Position numbers and translations under genes: made by a program | The notes under the pieces: generated by a model | What the model saw: only the letters and a program-made list of their open reading frames with translations | The model's database searches: none | What the model was told of the DNA's origin: nothing | In this document: piece after piece, positions 1 through 9,034 of the stretch | Layout: each line of letters starts with the position of its first letter | How positions within the stretch are numbered: position 1 is the first letter of the stretch | Origin: Paracoccus alcaliphilus | GTDB lineage: Bacteria; Pseudomonadota; Alphaproteobacteria; Rhodobacterales; Rhodobacteraceae | Assembly (NCBI RefSeq): GCF_028553725.1 | Contig: NZ_CP067124.1 | Coordinates: 1,312,001-1,376,000, forward strand | Direction: 5' to 3' | Length of the DNA: 64,000 bases

Positions 1-533
1 CGGTGCTGCTGAATGTGGGGCAGCGCGACGGGATCGTCGATGGCTGGGCGGTGATGGACGGGCTGGGGCTGGTTGGGCGGATCAGCGGTCAGGGCCAGCG
101 CACCAGCCGGGTGATCCTGCTGACCGATCCGTCGTCACGGCTGCCGGTGACGATCCAGCCTTCGGGGCAGCATGCGCTGCTGACCGGCGACAATACGCAA
201 CTGCCATTCCTCGACTTTCTGGAAAACGCCGATGATGTCCGGCCCGGCGACCGGGTGGTGACCTCGGGCGATGGCGGGCTGTTCCCGCCGGGGCTGCCGG
301 TCGGGCAGGTGGTGCTGGCGACCGATGGGCGGATGCGGCTGCGCATGGCCGCCGATTATCAGCGGCTGGAATTCCTGCGGGTGCTGCGTTCCCACGGGGC
401 CGAGCCTCTGGCCGATATGGGTGCGCTGATCCCGCCCGACGATCTGGGGCTGATCGGGCCGCAACTGCCTGCCTCGCCGGTGGATGCGGCGCAGGCGTCG
501 GACCCGCTGTCGGACGGAACCCGCAATGATTGA
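1..533 (+). CDS. mreC: MreC, rod-shape-determining protein, 3' part only
   Basis: The gene enters from outside the window, so only about the last 176 residues are visible. They form the periplasmic beta-barrel part of MreC: stretches such as NVGQRDGIVDGWAV, GLVGRISG, LLTDPSSRLPV and RPGDRVVTSGDGG are typical of the family. The tail after about residue 145 is a loose Ala/Pro/Asp-rich extension. MreC is a bitopic inner-membrane scaffold that links cytoplasmic MreB to PBP2 and RodA during side-wall synthesis. Its stop codon overlaps the start of mreD, and mreD, PBP2 and rodA follow in the same direction, so this is one elongasome operon. mreB is presumably just upstream, outside the window. Confidence 0.93.
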   Translation, partial: VLLNVGQRDGIVDGWAVMDGLGLVGRISGQGQRTSRVILLTDPSSRLPVTIQPSGQHALLTGDNTQLPFLDFLENADDVRPGDRVVTSGDGGLFPPGLPVGQVVLATDGRMRLRMAADYQRLEFLRVLRSHGAEPLADMGALIPPDDLGLIGPQLPASPVDAAQASDPLSDGTRND

Positions 534-1062
534 GGGCGCCTCTCGCCATGCGGTTCTGGGCAGCGTGCTGGTGGCGCTGTGCTGGCTGCTGCTGCTGTTT
601 CTGCGGATGCTGCCGGTCACCGGTGCGACCAGCGGCTGGCCCGGCGCCGATCTGGGGCTGTGCCTGCTGTTCGCATGGGTGCTGCGCAGGCCCGACCAGA
701 TCCCGGCGCTGGTCATCGTCCTGCTGGTGCTGATCGAGGATCTGCTGCTGATGCGGCCTCCGGGGCTGTGGGCGCTGTTCGTCCTGCTGGGGACCGAGGC
801 CGCCCGACTGCGCGAAGCCCGTTGGCGCGATCAGCCATTCGTGGTTGAATGGCTGCGGGTCTCGATCCTGACAGGTGGCATGATGCTGGGCTTTCGGGTG
901 GTGCAGTTTCTGTTCCTGCTGCCGGTTCCGGCGCTGTGGCAGGTGACGCTGCAATTCATCGCTACGATGGCCGCCTATCCCGTCGTCATCCTGCTGGCGC
1001 GCTGGCTGGTCGGGTTGCGCCACGCGACCCCCGCCGAGGCCGAGATGATGAGGCATATGTGA
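526..1062 (+). CDS. mreD: MreD, rod-shape-determining membrane protein
   Basis: 178 residues, almost entirely hydrophobic with about five membrane segments (for example VLVALCWLLLLFLRMLPV near residue 12 and ALVIVLLVLIEDLLL near residue 65). It sits between mreC and the PBP2 gene. The ATG at 526 is chosen over the upstream frame start at 484 because the 484 start would add an Arg-rich, non-membrane leader and overlap mreC by 50 bases, whereas 526 overlaps it by only a few bases. MreD is a polytopic partner of MreC in the elongasome. The identification relies on position and membrane profile because the family is poorly conserved in sequence. Confidence 0.88.
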   Translation: MIEGASRHAVLGSVLVALCWLLLLFLRMLPVTGATSGWPGADLGLCLLFAWVLRRPDQIPALVIVLLVLIEDLLLMRPPGLWALFVLLGTEAARLREARWRDQPFVVEWLRVSILTGGMMLGFRVVQFLFLLPVPALWQVTLQFIATMAAYPVVILLARWLVGLRHATPAEAEMMRHM

Positions 1063-3008
1063 TGAAGAAATCCGCGCGCGAGATTTTGGAAAGCGGCCGC
1101 TCGATCCGGCGTCGCGGGCTGATGCTGGGCGGTATCCAGCTGGCGGTGGCGGGCGCGCTGGGGATGAAGCTGCGCAGCATGCAGCTGGAACATGCCGAAG
1201 AATACCGGATGCTGGCTGATGGCAACTCGATCAAGATCCGGCTGATCCCGCCCGCGCGCGGGCTGATCCACGACCGCAACGGGCTGTTGCTGGCCGGGAA
1301 TGAACAGAATTACCGCCTGACCATGACCCGCGAAGAGGCGGGCGGGGATGTGCTGCCGGTGTTGCGGAAACTGTCGAACCTGATCCCGATGACCGACAGC
1401 CGCATCGCCGAATTGCAGGACGAATTCATCAAGCGCAGCGCCATCACGCCGATCGTGCTGGCCGACCGGCTGAGCTGGGAGCAGTTCTCGTCCATCGCGC
1501 TGAATGCGCCGTCGCTGCCCGGCGTCACGCTGGAGGCCGGGCTGTCGCGCGCCTATCCGCGCGCGGGCGATCTGGCGCATGTGATGGGCTATGTCGGGCC
1601 GGTCTCGGATTATGATCTGGAACGGATCGAGGAACCCGACCCGGTGCTGATGCTGCCCGAGTTCCAACTGGGTAAGGTCGGCGTCGAAAGCAGGCTGGAG
1701 GAAGCCCTGCGCGGCAAGGCCGGTGCCCGGCGGGTCGAGGTGAACAGCCGTGGCCGCGAGATGCGCGAACTGGGCCGGCAAGAGGGCGAGCAGGGCGCCA
1801 CGGTGCAGCTGACCATCGATGCGCGGTTGCAGAACTATGCCGCGCAGCGCATGGGCGAGGAAAGCGCCGCCGCGGTCGTCATGGACACGCAGACGGGCGA
1901 CTTGCTGGCCATCTGCTCGTCGCCCAGTTTCGACCCCAACAAATTCGTGCGCGGCATCTCGGGACCGGATTACCGGGCGTTGATGGACCACGATCACCGC
2001 CCGCTGGCCGACAAGACGGTGCAGGGGGTCTATCCGCCCGGCTCGACCTTCAAGATGGTGACGCTGATGGCGGGGCTGGAGGCGGGCGTCATCAATGCCG
2101 GGACGCGCTTTTACTGCCCCGGCCATACCGAGGTCGGCGGCCGCCGCTTCCATTGCTGGAGCAGGGGCGGGCATGGTTCGGTCGATGCGATCCAAAGCCT
2201 GGAACACAGCTGCGACGTCTATTACTATGAACTGGCGCAGCGAGTGGGCATCGACCGCATCGCGATCATGGCGCGCAAGCTGGGGCTGGGCGTGCGGCAC
2301 GATCTGCCGATGTCGGCGGTGGCAACGGGCATCGCGCCGGACCGGGCGTGGAAGCGCGAACGCTATGATCAGGAATGGCAGGTCGGCGACAGCCTGAACG
2401 CCTCGATCGGGCAGGGCTTCGTGCTGGCCTCGCCGCTGCAACTGGCGGTGATGACGGCGCGGATTGCCAGCGGCCGCGCGGTCGAGCCGCAATTGCTGCG
2501 CAGCATCGGCGGGGTGCCGCAGCCCAGACCCGAATTCCCCGAACTGGACATTTCCGAATCCAGCCTGCGCATCGCCCGTCAGGGCATGGATGCGGTGATG
2601 AATTCCGCACGCGGCACCGCGCGACGGATGCGGATCCTGCCCGATGAATGGCGGATGGGCGGCAAGACCGGCACCAGTCAGGTGCGCAACATCACCGCCG
2701 CCGAACGCGCCCGCGGCGTCATCTCGAACGAGCAACTGCCGTGGAACCGGCGCGACCATGCGCTGTTCGTCTGCTATGCCCCCTATCAGGCGCCGCGCTA
2801 TGCGGTGTCGGTGGTGGTCGAACATGGCGGCGGCGGCGGGGCCGTGGCGGCGCCGGTGGCCCGCGATATCCTGCTGTTCGCGCTGGCGGACGGATTGCCG
2901 CCACTGGATGCCGTGCCGCCCGAGCAGCGCGCCGCGATGGAGGAACGCCACAACGCCATGCATCTTTACACGCCCGAGCCGAAGTCGCCGGGCCGGTCAC
3001 GGGCCTGA
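1062..3008 (+). CDS. mrdA: Penicillin-binding protein 2 (transpeptidase)
   Basis: 648 residues beginning MKKSAREIL at 1062, where the ATG overlaps the mreD stop (ATGA). An N-terminal membrane anchor (about residues 20-38) is followed by a dimerisation domain containing the RGLIHDRNG motif and then the transpeptidase domain. The three penicillin-binding motifs are present: STFK with the acyl-enzyme serine at residue 328, SCD at 383-385 and KTG at 535-537. It cross-links peptidoglycan during elongation, acting with the glycosyltransferase RodA encoded next. The C-terminal tail after about residue 610 is charged and unconserved. An in-frame extension upstream to 849 is an artefact of the mreD overlap. 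Confidence 0.95.
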   Translation: MKKSAREILESGRSIRRRGLMLGGIQLAVAGALGMKLRSMQLEHAEEYRMLADGNSIKIRLIPPARGLIHDRNGLLLAGNEQNYRLTMTREEAGGDVLPVLRKLSNLIPMTDSRIAELQDEFIKRSAITPIVLADRLSWEQFSSIALNAPSLPGVTLEAGLSRAYPRAGDLAHVMGYVGPVSDYDLERIEEPDPVLMLPEFQLGKVGVESRLEEALRGKAGARRVEVNSRGREMRELGRQEGEQGATVQLTIDARLQNYAAQRMGEESAAAVVMDTQTGDLLAICSSPSFDPNKFVRGISGPDYRALMDHDHRPLADKTVQGVYPPGSTFKMVTLMAGLEAGVINAGTRFYCPGHTEVGGRRFHCWSRGGHGSVDAIQSLEHSCDVYYYELAQRVGIDRIAIMARKLGLGVRHDLPMSAVATGIAPDRAWKRERYDQEWQVGDSLNASIGQGFVLASPLQLAVMTARIASGRAVEPQLLRSIGGVPQPRPEFPELDISESSLRIARQGMDAVMNSARGTARRMRILPDEWRMGGKTGTSQVRNITAAERARGVISNEQLPWNRRDHALFVCYAPYQAPRYAVSVVVEHGGGGGAVAAPVARDILLFALADGLPPLDAVPPEQRAAMEERHNAMHLYTPEPKSPGRSRA

Positions 3009-3014
3009 GCCGCG

Positions 3015-4154
3015 ATGTCCTATCTTGATTATCAGGTCGCTCAGGTTCCGACCGGCATCCGCAAGATCCTGTATCTGAACTGGCCGCTGGTGTTTCTGCT
3101 GACGGCAGTGTCCTCGATCGGCTTTCTGATGCTGTATTCGGTTGCGGGCGGCGACGGTTCGCGTTGGGCCGAGCCGCAGATGTATCGTTTCGCCATCGGC
3201 ATGGCGGCGATGATCGGGCTGGCCTTCGTGCCGATCTGGTTCTGGCGCGGGATTTCGGTCTTTGCCTATGTCACCTGCCTGTTGCTGCTGGTCGCCGTCG
3301 ATCTGGTCGGAGAGATCGGCATGGGTGCGCAGCGCTGGATCGAGATCGGCCCGATCCGCCTGCAACCGTCCGAGCTGATGAAGATCTCGATGGTGCTGAT
3401 TCTGGCCGCCTATTACGACTGGCTGGACCTGAGCAAGGTTTCGCGGCCGCTTTGGGTGCTGATCCCGGTCCTGCTGATCCTGCTGCCGGTGGGGCTGATT
3501 CTGGCGCAGCCGGATCTGGGCACCTCGGTCATGCTGGTGGCGGGGGGTGCGATCATCATGTTCGCCGCCGGGGTCTCGCTGTGGTATTTCGGCGTGATTG
3601 TCGGCATGGTCGTAGGGCTGGTGACCACGGTGCTGAAAAGCCGGGGCACCGACTGGCAGTTGCTGCGCGATTACCAGTTCCGCCGCATCGACACCTTTCT
3701 GGACCCAAGCGCCGATCCGCTGGGGGCGGGCTATAACATCATGCAGTCGCAGATCGCGCTGGGATCGGGCGGCTGGTCGGGGCGCGGTTTCATGCAGGGT
3801 ACGCAGTCGCGGCTGAACTTCCTGCCGGAAAAGCATACCGACTTCATCTTTACCGTGCTGGCCGAGGAATTCGGCTTTATCGGGGCCTCGTCGCTCTTGA
3901 CGCTGTATCTGCTGATCCTTGGCTTCTGCCTTTATTCGGCGCTGACCAATCGTGACCGTTTCGCCAGCCTGATGACCATCGGCATCGCCGGGACGTTCTT
4001 CCTTTACTTCGCCATCAACATGGCCACGGTGATGGGGATGCTGCCCGCCAAGGGCTCGCCCTTGCCGCTGGTCAGCTATGGCGGCACGGCAATGATCATC
4101 CTGTTGCTGGGCTTTGGCATGGTCCAGTCCGCGCATGTCCACAGACCGAGGTAA
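3015..4154 (+). CDS. rodA: RodA, peptidoglycan glycosyltransferase (SEDS family)
   Basis: 379 residues with about ten membrane segments. SEDS signatures are visible: GAQRWIEIGPIRLQPSELMKI near residue 108, the QPDLGTS loop near residue 170, and the C-terminal block LPEKHTDFIFTVLAEEFGF followed by KGSPLPLVSYGG. RodA polymerises lipid II into glycan strands in the inner membrane as the partner of PBP2. It starts six bases after the PBP2 stop and closes the mre-mrd operon. Cell division FtsW is a close relative, but the PBP2 context and the PSELMKI form support RodA. Confidence 0.95.
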   Translation: MSYLDYQVAQVPTGIRKILYLNWPLVFLLTAVSSIGFLMLYSVAGGDGSRWAEPQMYRFAIGMAAMIGLAFVPIWFWRGISVFAYVTCLLLLVAVDLVGEIGMGAQRWIEIGPIRLQPSELMKISMVLILAAYYDWLDLSKVSRPLWVLIPVLLILLPVGLILAQPDLGTSVMLVAGGAIIMFAAGVSLWYFGVIVGMVVGLVTTVLKSRGTDWQLLRDYQFRRIDTFLDPSADPLGAGYNIMQSQIALGSGGWSGRGFMQGTQSRLNFLPEKHTDFIFTVLAEEFGFIGASSLLTLYLLILGFCLYSALTNRDRFASLMTIGIAGTFFLYFAINMATVMGMLPAKGSPLPLVSYGGTAMIILLLGFGMVQSAHVHRPR

Positions 4155-4157
4155 AGC

Positions 4158-5066
4158 ATGAAGGTCCTGTTCGCCGCCCCCGATCACAACTGGTCGAAAT
4201 GGGCGCCCGTCCTGCAGAAAACCTGCCCCGAGATCGAGCTGACCCGCGACGGCGATCCGGCCGAGATCGAGGCGATCATCTATGCCCCCGGCGGCGAGAT
4301 CGAGGATCTGTCGCCCTATGTCAACGCACGGCTGGTGCAAAGCCTCTGGGCCGGGGTCGAAAGGATCGTGACCAATCCGACGCTGACCCAGCCTCTTGCG
4401 CGGATGGTCGATCCGGGCCTGACCGAGGGCATGGCGGAATATTGCACCGGCTGGGCGATGCGGGCGCATCTGGGGATGGACATCTATGCGCAGGACGGCG
4501 TCTGGCGCAACAGCGTGACCCCGCCACTGGCGCGCGACCGTAACGTGACGGTGCTGGGAATGGGCGAATTGGGCCGCGCGGTGGCCGCGATGCTGCGCGG
4601 GATCGGGTTCCGGGTAACGGGCTGGAGCGCCTCTGGCCGTCCGGTCGAGGGGATCGAGACGCTGGGTGGCGGTGATCTGGATATCGCGCTGGCCCGGGCC
4701 GAAATTCTGGTGACGCTGCTGCCCGACACGCCGCAAACGCGGGGGTTGATGGATGCGCGACGGCTGGCGACCCTGCCGCGTGGCGCGTGGCTGATCAATC
4801 CCGGTCGCGGCACGTTGCTGGACGATCAGGCGCTGCTGGCAAGCCTTGATCGCGGCCATCTGGGCCATGCGGTGCTGGACGTGTTCCACCAGGAACCGCT
4901 GCCGAAGGATCACCCGTTCTGGGCGCATCCGCGTGTGACGGTGACGCCCCATATCGCCGCCGAGACGCGGCCCGAAACCGGGGCGGTGGTGGTGGCCGAG
5001 AACCTGCGCCGCGCCGCACGCGGCCAAACATTGCTGCATCTGGTCGATCGCACGCGCGGTTACTGA
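4158..5066 (+). CDS. D-isomer 2-hydroxyacid dehydrogenase, GhrA-like
   Basis: 302 residues. The NAD(P)-binding core begins with VLGMGELGRAVAAML near residue 132, followed by LPDTPQTRGLMDA and the NPGRGTLLDD segment carrying the catalytic Arg. The C-terminal PHIAAET carries the active-site His. Length and the short N-terminal domain fit the glyoxylate/hydroxypyruvate reductase A group, which reduces glyoxylate or hydroxypyruvate with NADPH. Exact substrate cannot be read from the sequence. It starts three bases after rodA and could be co-transcribed with the elongasome genes; it overlaps the convergent DUF2062 gene by seven bases. Confidence 0.82.
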   Translation: MKVLFAAPDHNWSKWAPVLQKTCPEIELTRDGDPAEIEAIIYAPGGEIEDLSPYVNARLVQSLWAGVERIVTNPTLTQPLARMVDPGLTEGMAEYCTGWAMRAHLGMDIYAQDGVWRNSVTPPLARDRNVTVLGMGELGRAVAAMLRGIGFRVTGWSASGRPVEGIETLGGGDLDIALARAEILVTLLPDTPQTRGLMDARRLATLPRGAWLINPGRGTLLDDQALLASLDRGHLGHAVLDVFHQEPLPKDHPFWAHPRVTVTPHIAAETRPETGAVVVAENLRRAARGQTLLHLVDRTRGY

Positions 5067-5698
5067 TCCGCTTCGGGCTTTCTGGTCGGGCCGCGCAATC
5101 TGGCGATCCGCGCGGCCATCTTCTTTTCGCGCCGCCGGTGATAGCGGCGCACCAGCGGCACCGTCGCCATATGAGAGAGCAGCGCCGCAATCCCCCCCAG
5201 CACCGCGCCGCCCGCCGCATAGGGCAGGAAGATCTCGTGCCAGAAATCGGCCAGCCCGTTCCAGTTGCTTATGCCGGGGCCGAACCATGCGACGACGTTA
5301 TGCCATGTTTCGGCGGTGGCATGGGCGAATTCGCCAAAGATGAATTGCGGCGTCATCTCTCCGGGAAGGCCCAGCAGCTTGCGGCCCAATCCGACCGATG
5401 CCAACGCGATGAAGGGCGTGGTCAGCGGATTGCCGGCGAAGGTGCCGACAAAGGCCGCCAGCACATTGCCGCGGATCAGCACCGTCACCACCGCCGCGAC
5501 GATGAAGTGAAACCCGTGCAGAGGTGAAAAGGACAGGAACACCCCGGCGGCCACGCCCCGCGCGATGCGGTGCGGCTGATCCGGCAGCCGCCGCAACCGA
5601 TAGGCCAGATAGGTCGCCGCCCGCCTGAACCCGCCGCGCGGATAGACGATCTCGGTCAGGGTCTGGCGATAGGTGCGGGGATTGCGACGCTTGAACAC
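5060..5698 (-). CDS. DUF2062 membrane protein
   Basis: 212 residues. A basic N-terminus (MFKRRNPRTYRQTL) is followed by the DUF2062 core with GVAAGVFLSFSPLHGFHF near residue 48 and membrane helices near 58-80, 85-108 and 160-185, ending in a strongly basic tail. The P-hG-h-f pattern and F-x-G-N-P-h-T (FAGNPLTTPF) are family features. Function is unknown; homologues in other genomes are small inner-membrane proteins. It lies 69 bases downstream of rel on the same strand, so it may be the last gene of the folK-rpoZ-rel group. Confidence 0.8.
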   Translation of the reverse strand: MFKRRNPRTYRQTLTEIVYPRGGFRRAATYLAYRLRRLPDQPHRIARGVAAGVFLSFSPLHGFHFIVAAVVTVLIRGNVLAAFVGTFAGNPLTTPFIALASVGLGRKLLGLPGEMTPQFIFGEFAHATAETWHNVVAWFGPGISNWNGLADFWHEIFLPYAAGGAVLGGIAALLSHMATVPLVRRYHRRREKKMAARIARLRGPTRKPEADQ

Positions 5699-5767
5699 GA
5701 TCCCGATCCTTGAACTTGTGACGTGCAGCCGGGCAAAGCGCCGGACGGACAGGATGCGGCAGGGCGG

Positions 5768-7882
5768 CTAGGGTTTCAATCCCGGGTCGCGGATCCGCGA
5801 CACCTGCGCGACATCGCTTTCGGCCTCCAGCGCGGTCAGCAGGTTGTGCAGATGTTCGCGGTCGCGCAGCTCGATCTCGACCTCCAGGCGATAGAAGTCG
5901 GGCTTGCGGTCGATGAATTCCAGATTCGAGATATTGGCCCCCTGCTGCCCGATCAGGGTGCAGATGCGGCCCAGCACCCCGGCATCGTGGCGGATGGTCA
6001 GGTGCAGGAAGGTCGAATAGGCGGGCGGATGACGCCCCTCGCGCCAGCGCAGATCGACCCAGCGGTCGGGGTGATCCTCGAATTCGGCCAGAACCGGGCA
6101 GTCGATGGCATGGATGACCACGCCCTTGCCGCGATAGGTGATGCCGACGATCCGTTCGCCCGGCAGCGGATTGCAGCAGGGCGCGCGGGTGAATTCCGCG
6201 TCGGCTTCCAGCCCGGCGATGGGGCGGCCGCCCTCGAATTCCGTCGGGTGATCGGCCAGATCGGGATAGAGGGCGGCCAGAACCTCCTTGGCGGAATTCT
6301 CGGCGCTGCCGATCCGGGCCAGCAACTCATCGGCGTTTTCCAGCCCCATCTGTTTGGCCGCGGTGCGCAGGGCCTTGTCGGTGACCTTGCGCCCGACATG
6401 CTCGAAGCTGACGCGTACCAGTTCGCGGCCCAGCCGGATGAAGCGGTCACGGTCTTCTTCGCGCAGGGACCGCCGGATGGCGGCCTTGGCGCGGCCGGTG
6501 ACGACGATATCCAGCCATGTCGCCTGCGGTCGTTGGCCGGATGCGGCGATCACCTCGACCGACTGGCCGTTCTTCAGCCGGGTCCACAGCGGCACGCGGA
6601 TGCCGTCCACCTTGGCGCCGACGCAGGAATTGCCCAGCCGCGTATGGATCGCATAGGCGAAATCAATCGGCGTGGCGCCCTTGGGCAGTTGCAGCACGTC
6701 GCCCCGGGGGCTGAAGCAGAAGACCAGATCCTGATACATCTCCAGCTTGACGTGTTCGAGAAAGTCGTCGTGATCCTCGCCCCCGAAACGGTCGTTCAGA
6801 TTGGCGATCCAGTCGGCCGGATCGACCGCAAAGGGGTTCTTGGCCAGCACCCCGTCGCGATAGGCCCAATGCGCGGCCACACCGGCTTCGGCGACCTCGT
6901 GCATCTGGCGGGTGCGGATCTGGACCTCGACCCGCTTGCCGTCGCGCCCCGACACGGTGGTGTGGATCGAGCGGTAGCCGTTCGATTTCGGCTGGCTGAT
7001 ATAGTCCTTGAACCGCCCCGGCACCATCCGCCAGCGGTGATGGATCACCCCCAGTGCGCGATAGCAGTCCATTTCCGAGCGGGTGATGATGCGAAAGCCG
7101 TAGATGTCGGAGAGGCGCGAGAAGGCAAGCTGCTTTTCCTGCATCTTGCGCCAGATGGAAAAGGGTTTCTTGGCGCGACCGAAAACATCGGCCTCCAGCC
7201 CTTCCTTTTCCAGTTCCGAGCGGATGTCGGTGGTGATCTGCCCGATCACGTCGCCGGATTCGCGTTGCAGGTTGACGAAACGGCGGATGATCGAGTTGCG
7301 CGCCTCGGGATTGATGACCTTGAAGGCCAGATCCTCCAGCTCTTCGCGCATCCACTGCATCCCCATGCGCCCGGCCAGCGGCGCAAAGATATCCATGGTT
7401 TCGCGGGCCTTCTTGACCTGCTTTTCCGGCCGCATCGAGCGGATGGTGCGCATGTTGTGCAGCCGGTCGGCCAGCTTGACCAGAATCACCCGAAGGTCGC
7501 GGGACATGGCCATGAACAGCTTGCGGAAGTTCTCGGCCTGCTTGGACTGGGCGCTGCTCAGTTCCAGATTGGTCAGCTTGGTGACGCCATCGACCAGCTC
7601 CGCGATCTCGGCGCCGAACAGGGCTGAGACCTCTTCCTTGGTGGAACGGGTATCCTCGACCGTGTCGTGCAGCAGGGCGGTGATGATGGTTGCATCGTCC
7701 AGCCGCATCTCGGTCAGGATGGCGGCGACGGCGATGGGATGGGTGAAATAGGGCTCGCCCGAATGGCGGAATTGCCCCTGATGCATCCGCATGCCGTATT
7801 CATAGGCATCGCGGATCAGCCCGGCATTGCAGCGGGGGTTATAGTTGCGGACAAGCGCGATCAGGTCTTCGACGTCGATCAT
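5768..7882 (-). CDS. rel: Bifunctional (p)ppGpp synthetase/hydrolase, Rel/SpoT family
   Basis: 704 residues. An N-terminal HD hydrolase domain has H48 and the HDTVED motif at residues 72-77, so hydrolase activity should be intact. The synthetase domain (about 200-360) contains LSDIYGFRII and the SNGYRSIHTTV segment. A TGS domain follows (FSPRGDVLQLPKGATPIDFAY), and a C-terminal ACT domain lies near 630-704. This architecture makes and degrades the stringent-response alarmone ppGpp. It lies 29 bases downstream of rpoZ, an arrangement common in proteobacteria and sensible because the omega subunit contributes to the RNA polymerase binding site for ppGpp. Alphaproteobacteria usually have a single long Rel, which this probably is. 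Confidence 0.95.
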   Translation of the reverse strand: MIDVEDLIALVRNYNPRCNAGLIRDAYEYGMRMHQGQFRHSGEPYFTHPIAVAAILTEMRLDDATIITALLHDTVEDTRSTKEEVSALFGAEIAELVDGVTKLTNLELSSAQSKQAENFRKLFMAMSRDLRVILVKLADRLHNMRTIRSMRPEKQVKKARETMDIFAPLAGRMGMQWMREELEDLAFKVINPEARNSIIRRFVNLQRESGDVIGQITTDIRSELEKEGLEADVFGRAKKPFSIWRKMQEKQLAFSRLSDIYGFRIITRSEMDCYRALGVIHHRWRMVPGRFKDYISQPKSNGYRSIHTTVSGRDGKRVEVQIRTRQMHEVAEAGVAAHWAYRDGVLAKNPFAVDPADWIANLNDRFGGEDHDDFLEHVKLEMYQDLVFCFSPRGDVLQLPKGATPIDFAYAIHTRLGNSCVGAKVDGIRVPLWTRLKNGQSVEVIAASGQRPQATWLDIVVTGRAKAAIRRSLREEDRDRFIRLGRELVRVSFEHVGRKVTDKALRTAAKQMGLENADELLARIGSAENSAKEVLAALYPDLADHPTEFEGGRPIAGLEADAEFTRAPCCNPLPGERIVGITYRGKGVVIHAIDCPVLAEFEDHPDRWVDLRWREGRHPPAYSTFLHLTIRHDAGVLGRICTLIGQQGANISNLEFIDRKPDFYRLEVEIELRDREHLHNLLTALEAESDVAQVSRIRDPGLKP

Positions 7883-7911
7883 TCCTGGCCGAAGACCTCT
7901 TGCGTTTCCAT

Positions 7912-8268
7912 TCAGCCGCGCTGGCTGGCTTCCATCATCATGCGCAGCATCCGTTCTTCCGATTCTTCCTCGGCAGGTTTCGGATGATCGATCTCGGCAC
8001 CCAGCAGCAGGGCCATCGCGTCTTCTTCGGGCTCATCGACCTCGATCTGGGTCTGGGTCGATTCGATCATGCGTTCGCGCAGATCGTCCACCGGCTGGGT
8101 CTCATCAGCGATCTCGCGCAGCGCGACGACCGGGTTCTTGTCGTTGTCGCGGTCAACCGTCGGCGAACTGCCGGCAGTGATCTCACGCGCGCGATGCGCG
8201 GCCAGCATCACCAGATCAAAGCGGTTGGGAACCTTGTCGACGCAGTCTTCAACCGTTACGCGGGCCAT
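7912..8268 (-). CDS. rpoZ: RNA polymerase omega subunit
   Basis: 118 residues starting [28 protein letters not shown], the conserved omega N-terminus that wraps the beta-prime C-terminus. The conserved part ends near residue 60 ([12 protein letters not shown]). The rest is an acidic, Glu/Asp-rich tail typical of alphaproteobacterial omega proteins. It assists RNA polymerase assembly and forms part of a ppGpp site, matching its position directly upstream of rel. Confidence 0.95.
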   Translation of the reverse strand: MARVTVEDCVDKVPNRFDLVMLAAHRAREITAGSSPTVDRDNDKNPVVALREIADETQPVDDLRERMIESTQTQIEVDEPEEDAMALLLGAEIDHPKPAEEESEERMLRMMMEASQRG

Positions 8269-8357
8269 GAATCACCTATGGGGTTCGAATCGGATATCCG
8301 GGGCGAAGAGGGATAACTGATGGCGCTTTGACGAAATGTCAAGGTAAGGTCGCAATT

Positions 8358-8942
8358 TCAGCCACGAATCGGGGCCATTCCGGCCAGCGCATCGGCGGGC
8401 AGGGCAGCCAGCATCTGCACCGTGCTGTGCCCGGTCAGCGGATGGCGCCAGTCCGGCGCGATTTCCGCCAGCGGGGCCAGCACGAAGCCGCGGTCCTGCA
8501 TCCGGGGATGGGGCAGGATCAACGTGTCGGGCGCCTCGCGCATCTGTGTTTTCAAAGGCAGCCCGATCCAGTGGCGCAGCGTCGATTCGTCAGGCAGGAT
8601 TGTCCGGTCCAGTGCGATCAGGTCCAGATCGACGATTCGGGCGGACCAGCGGCCCAGACTGCGGTCCCGTCCCAGACGCGCTTCCAGCCGGTGCAGAACC
8701 GCCAGAATCTGCCGGGCATCCAGCGTCGTCTCAAACAGTGCGACCGCATTGACGTAATCAGGCCCCGATCCGGCAGGAAATGCGGGGCTGCGCCAGAAAC
8801 GGCTTACAGCCCGGATTGAAATGTCTGGTTCAGTATGCAGTATGGTCAGGCTCGCAAGGAGGTTGTCTTTGGCATCGCCACATTCGGATGGAAGGTTTGC
8901 CCCCATCGCCATGATCCCAAAAGACAAGTTAAGATTGTTCAT
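8358..8942 (-). CDS. folK: 6-hydroxymethyl-7,8-dihydropterin pyrophosphokinase
   Basis: About 194 residues. The start at 8942 gives MNNLNLSFGIMAMGANLPS, placing the family motif hhALGxNL about ten residues in; starts at 8984 or 8912 are also possible. Other HPPK motifs are clear: VSRFWRSPAF, YVNAVALFET, LGRWSARIVDLDLIAL (normally R-x-x-R-W-x-x-R-x-h-D-h-D-h-L) and LPHPRMQDRGFVLAPL. The enzyme transfers pyrophosphate from ATP to the pterin in folate synthesis. It lies upstream of rpoZ on the same strand and is divergent from the NYN gene at 9035. Confidence 0.92.
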   Translation of the reverse strand: MNNLNLSFGIMAMGANLPSECGDAKDNLLASLTILHTEPDISIRAVSRFWRSPAFPAGSGPDYVNAVALFETTLDARQILAVLHRLEARLGRDRSLGRWSARIVDLDLIALDRTILPDESTLRHWIGLPLKTQMREAPDTLILPHPRMQDRGFVLAPLAEIAPDWRHPLTGHSTVQMLAALPADALAGMAPIRG

Positions 8943-9034
8943 GGCTTGCTCTACACTCTTCCTGGGCTGATGCGGGCCCCACATAAAACCACCGAGGCAT
9001 GTTTTACGGGACAGCGTCTCATTGAAGGCAACGA

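Noticed and set aside
975..5288. 662- and 763-codon minus-strand frames
   Set aside because: Antisense of mrdA, rodA and ghrA-like genes, Gln/Arg/His-rich shadow translations.
5723..7627. 634-codon plus-strand frame
   Set aside because: Antisense of rel; no ribosome site and no recognisable motif.
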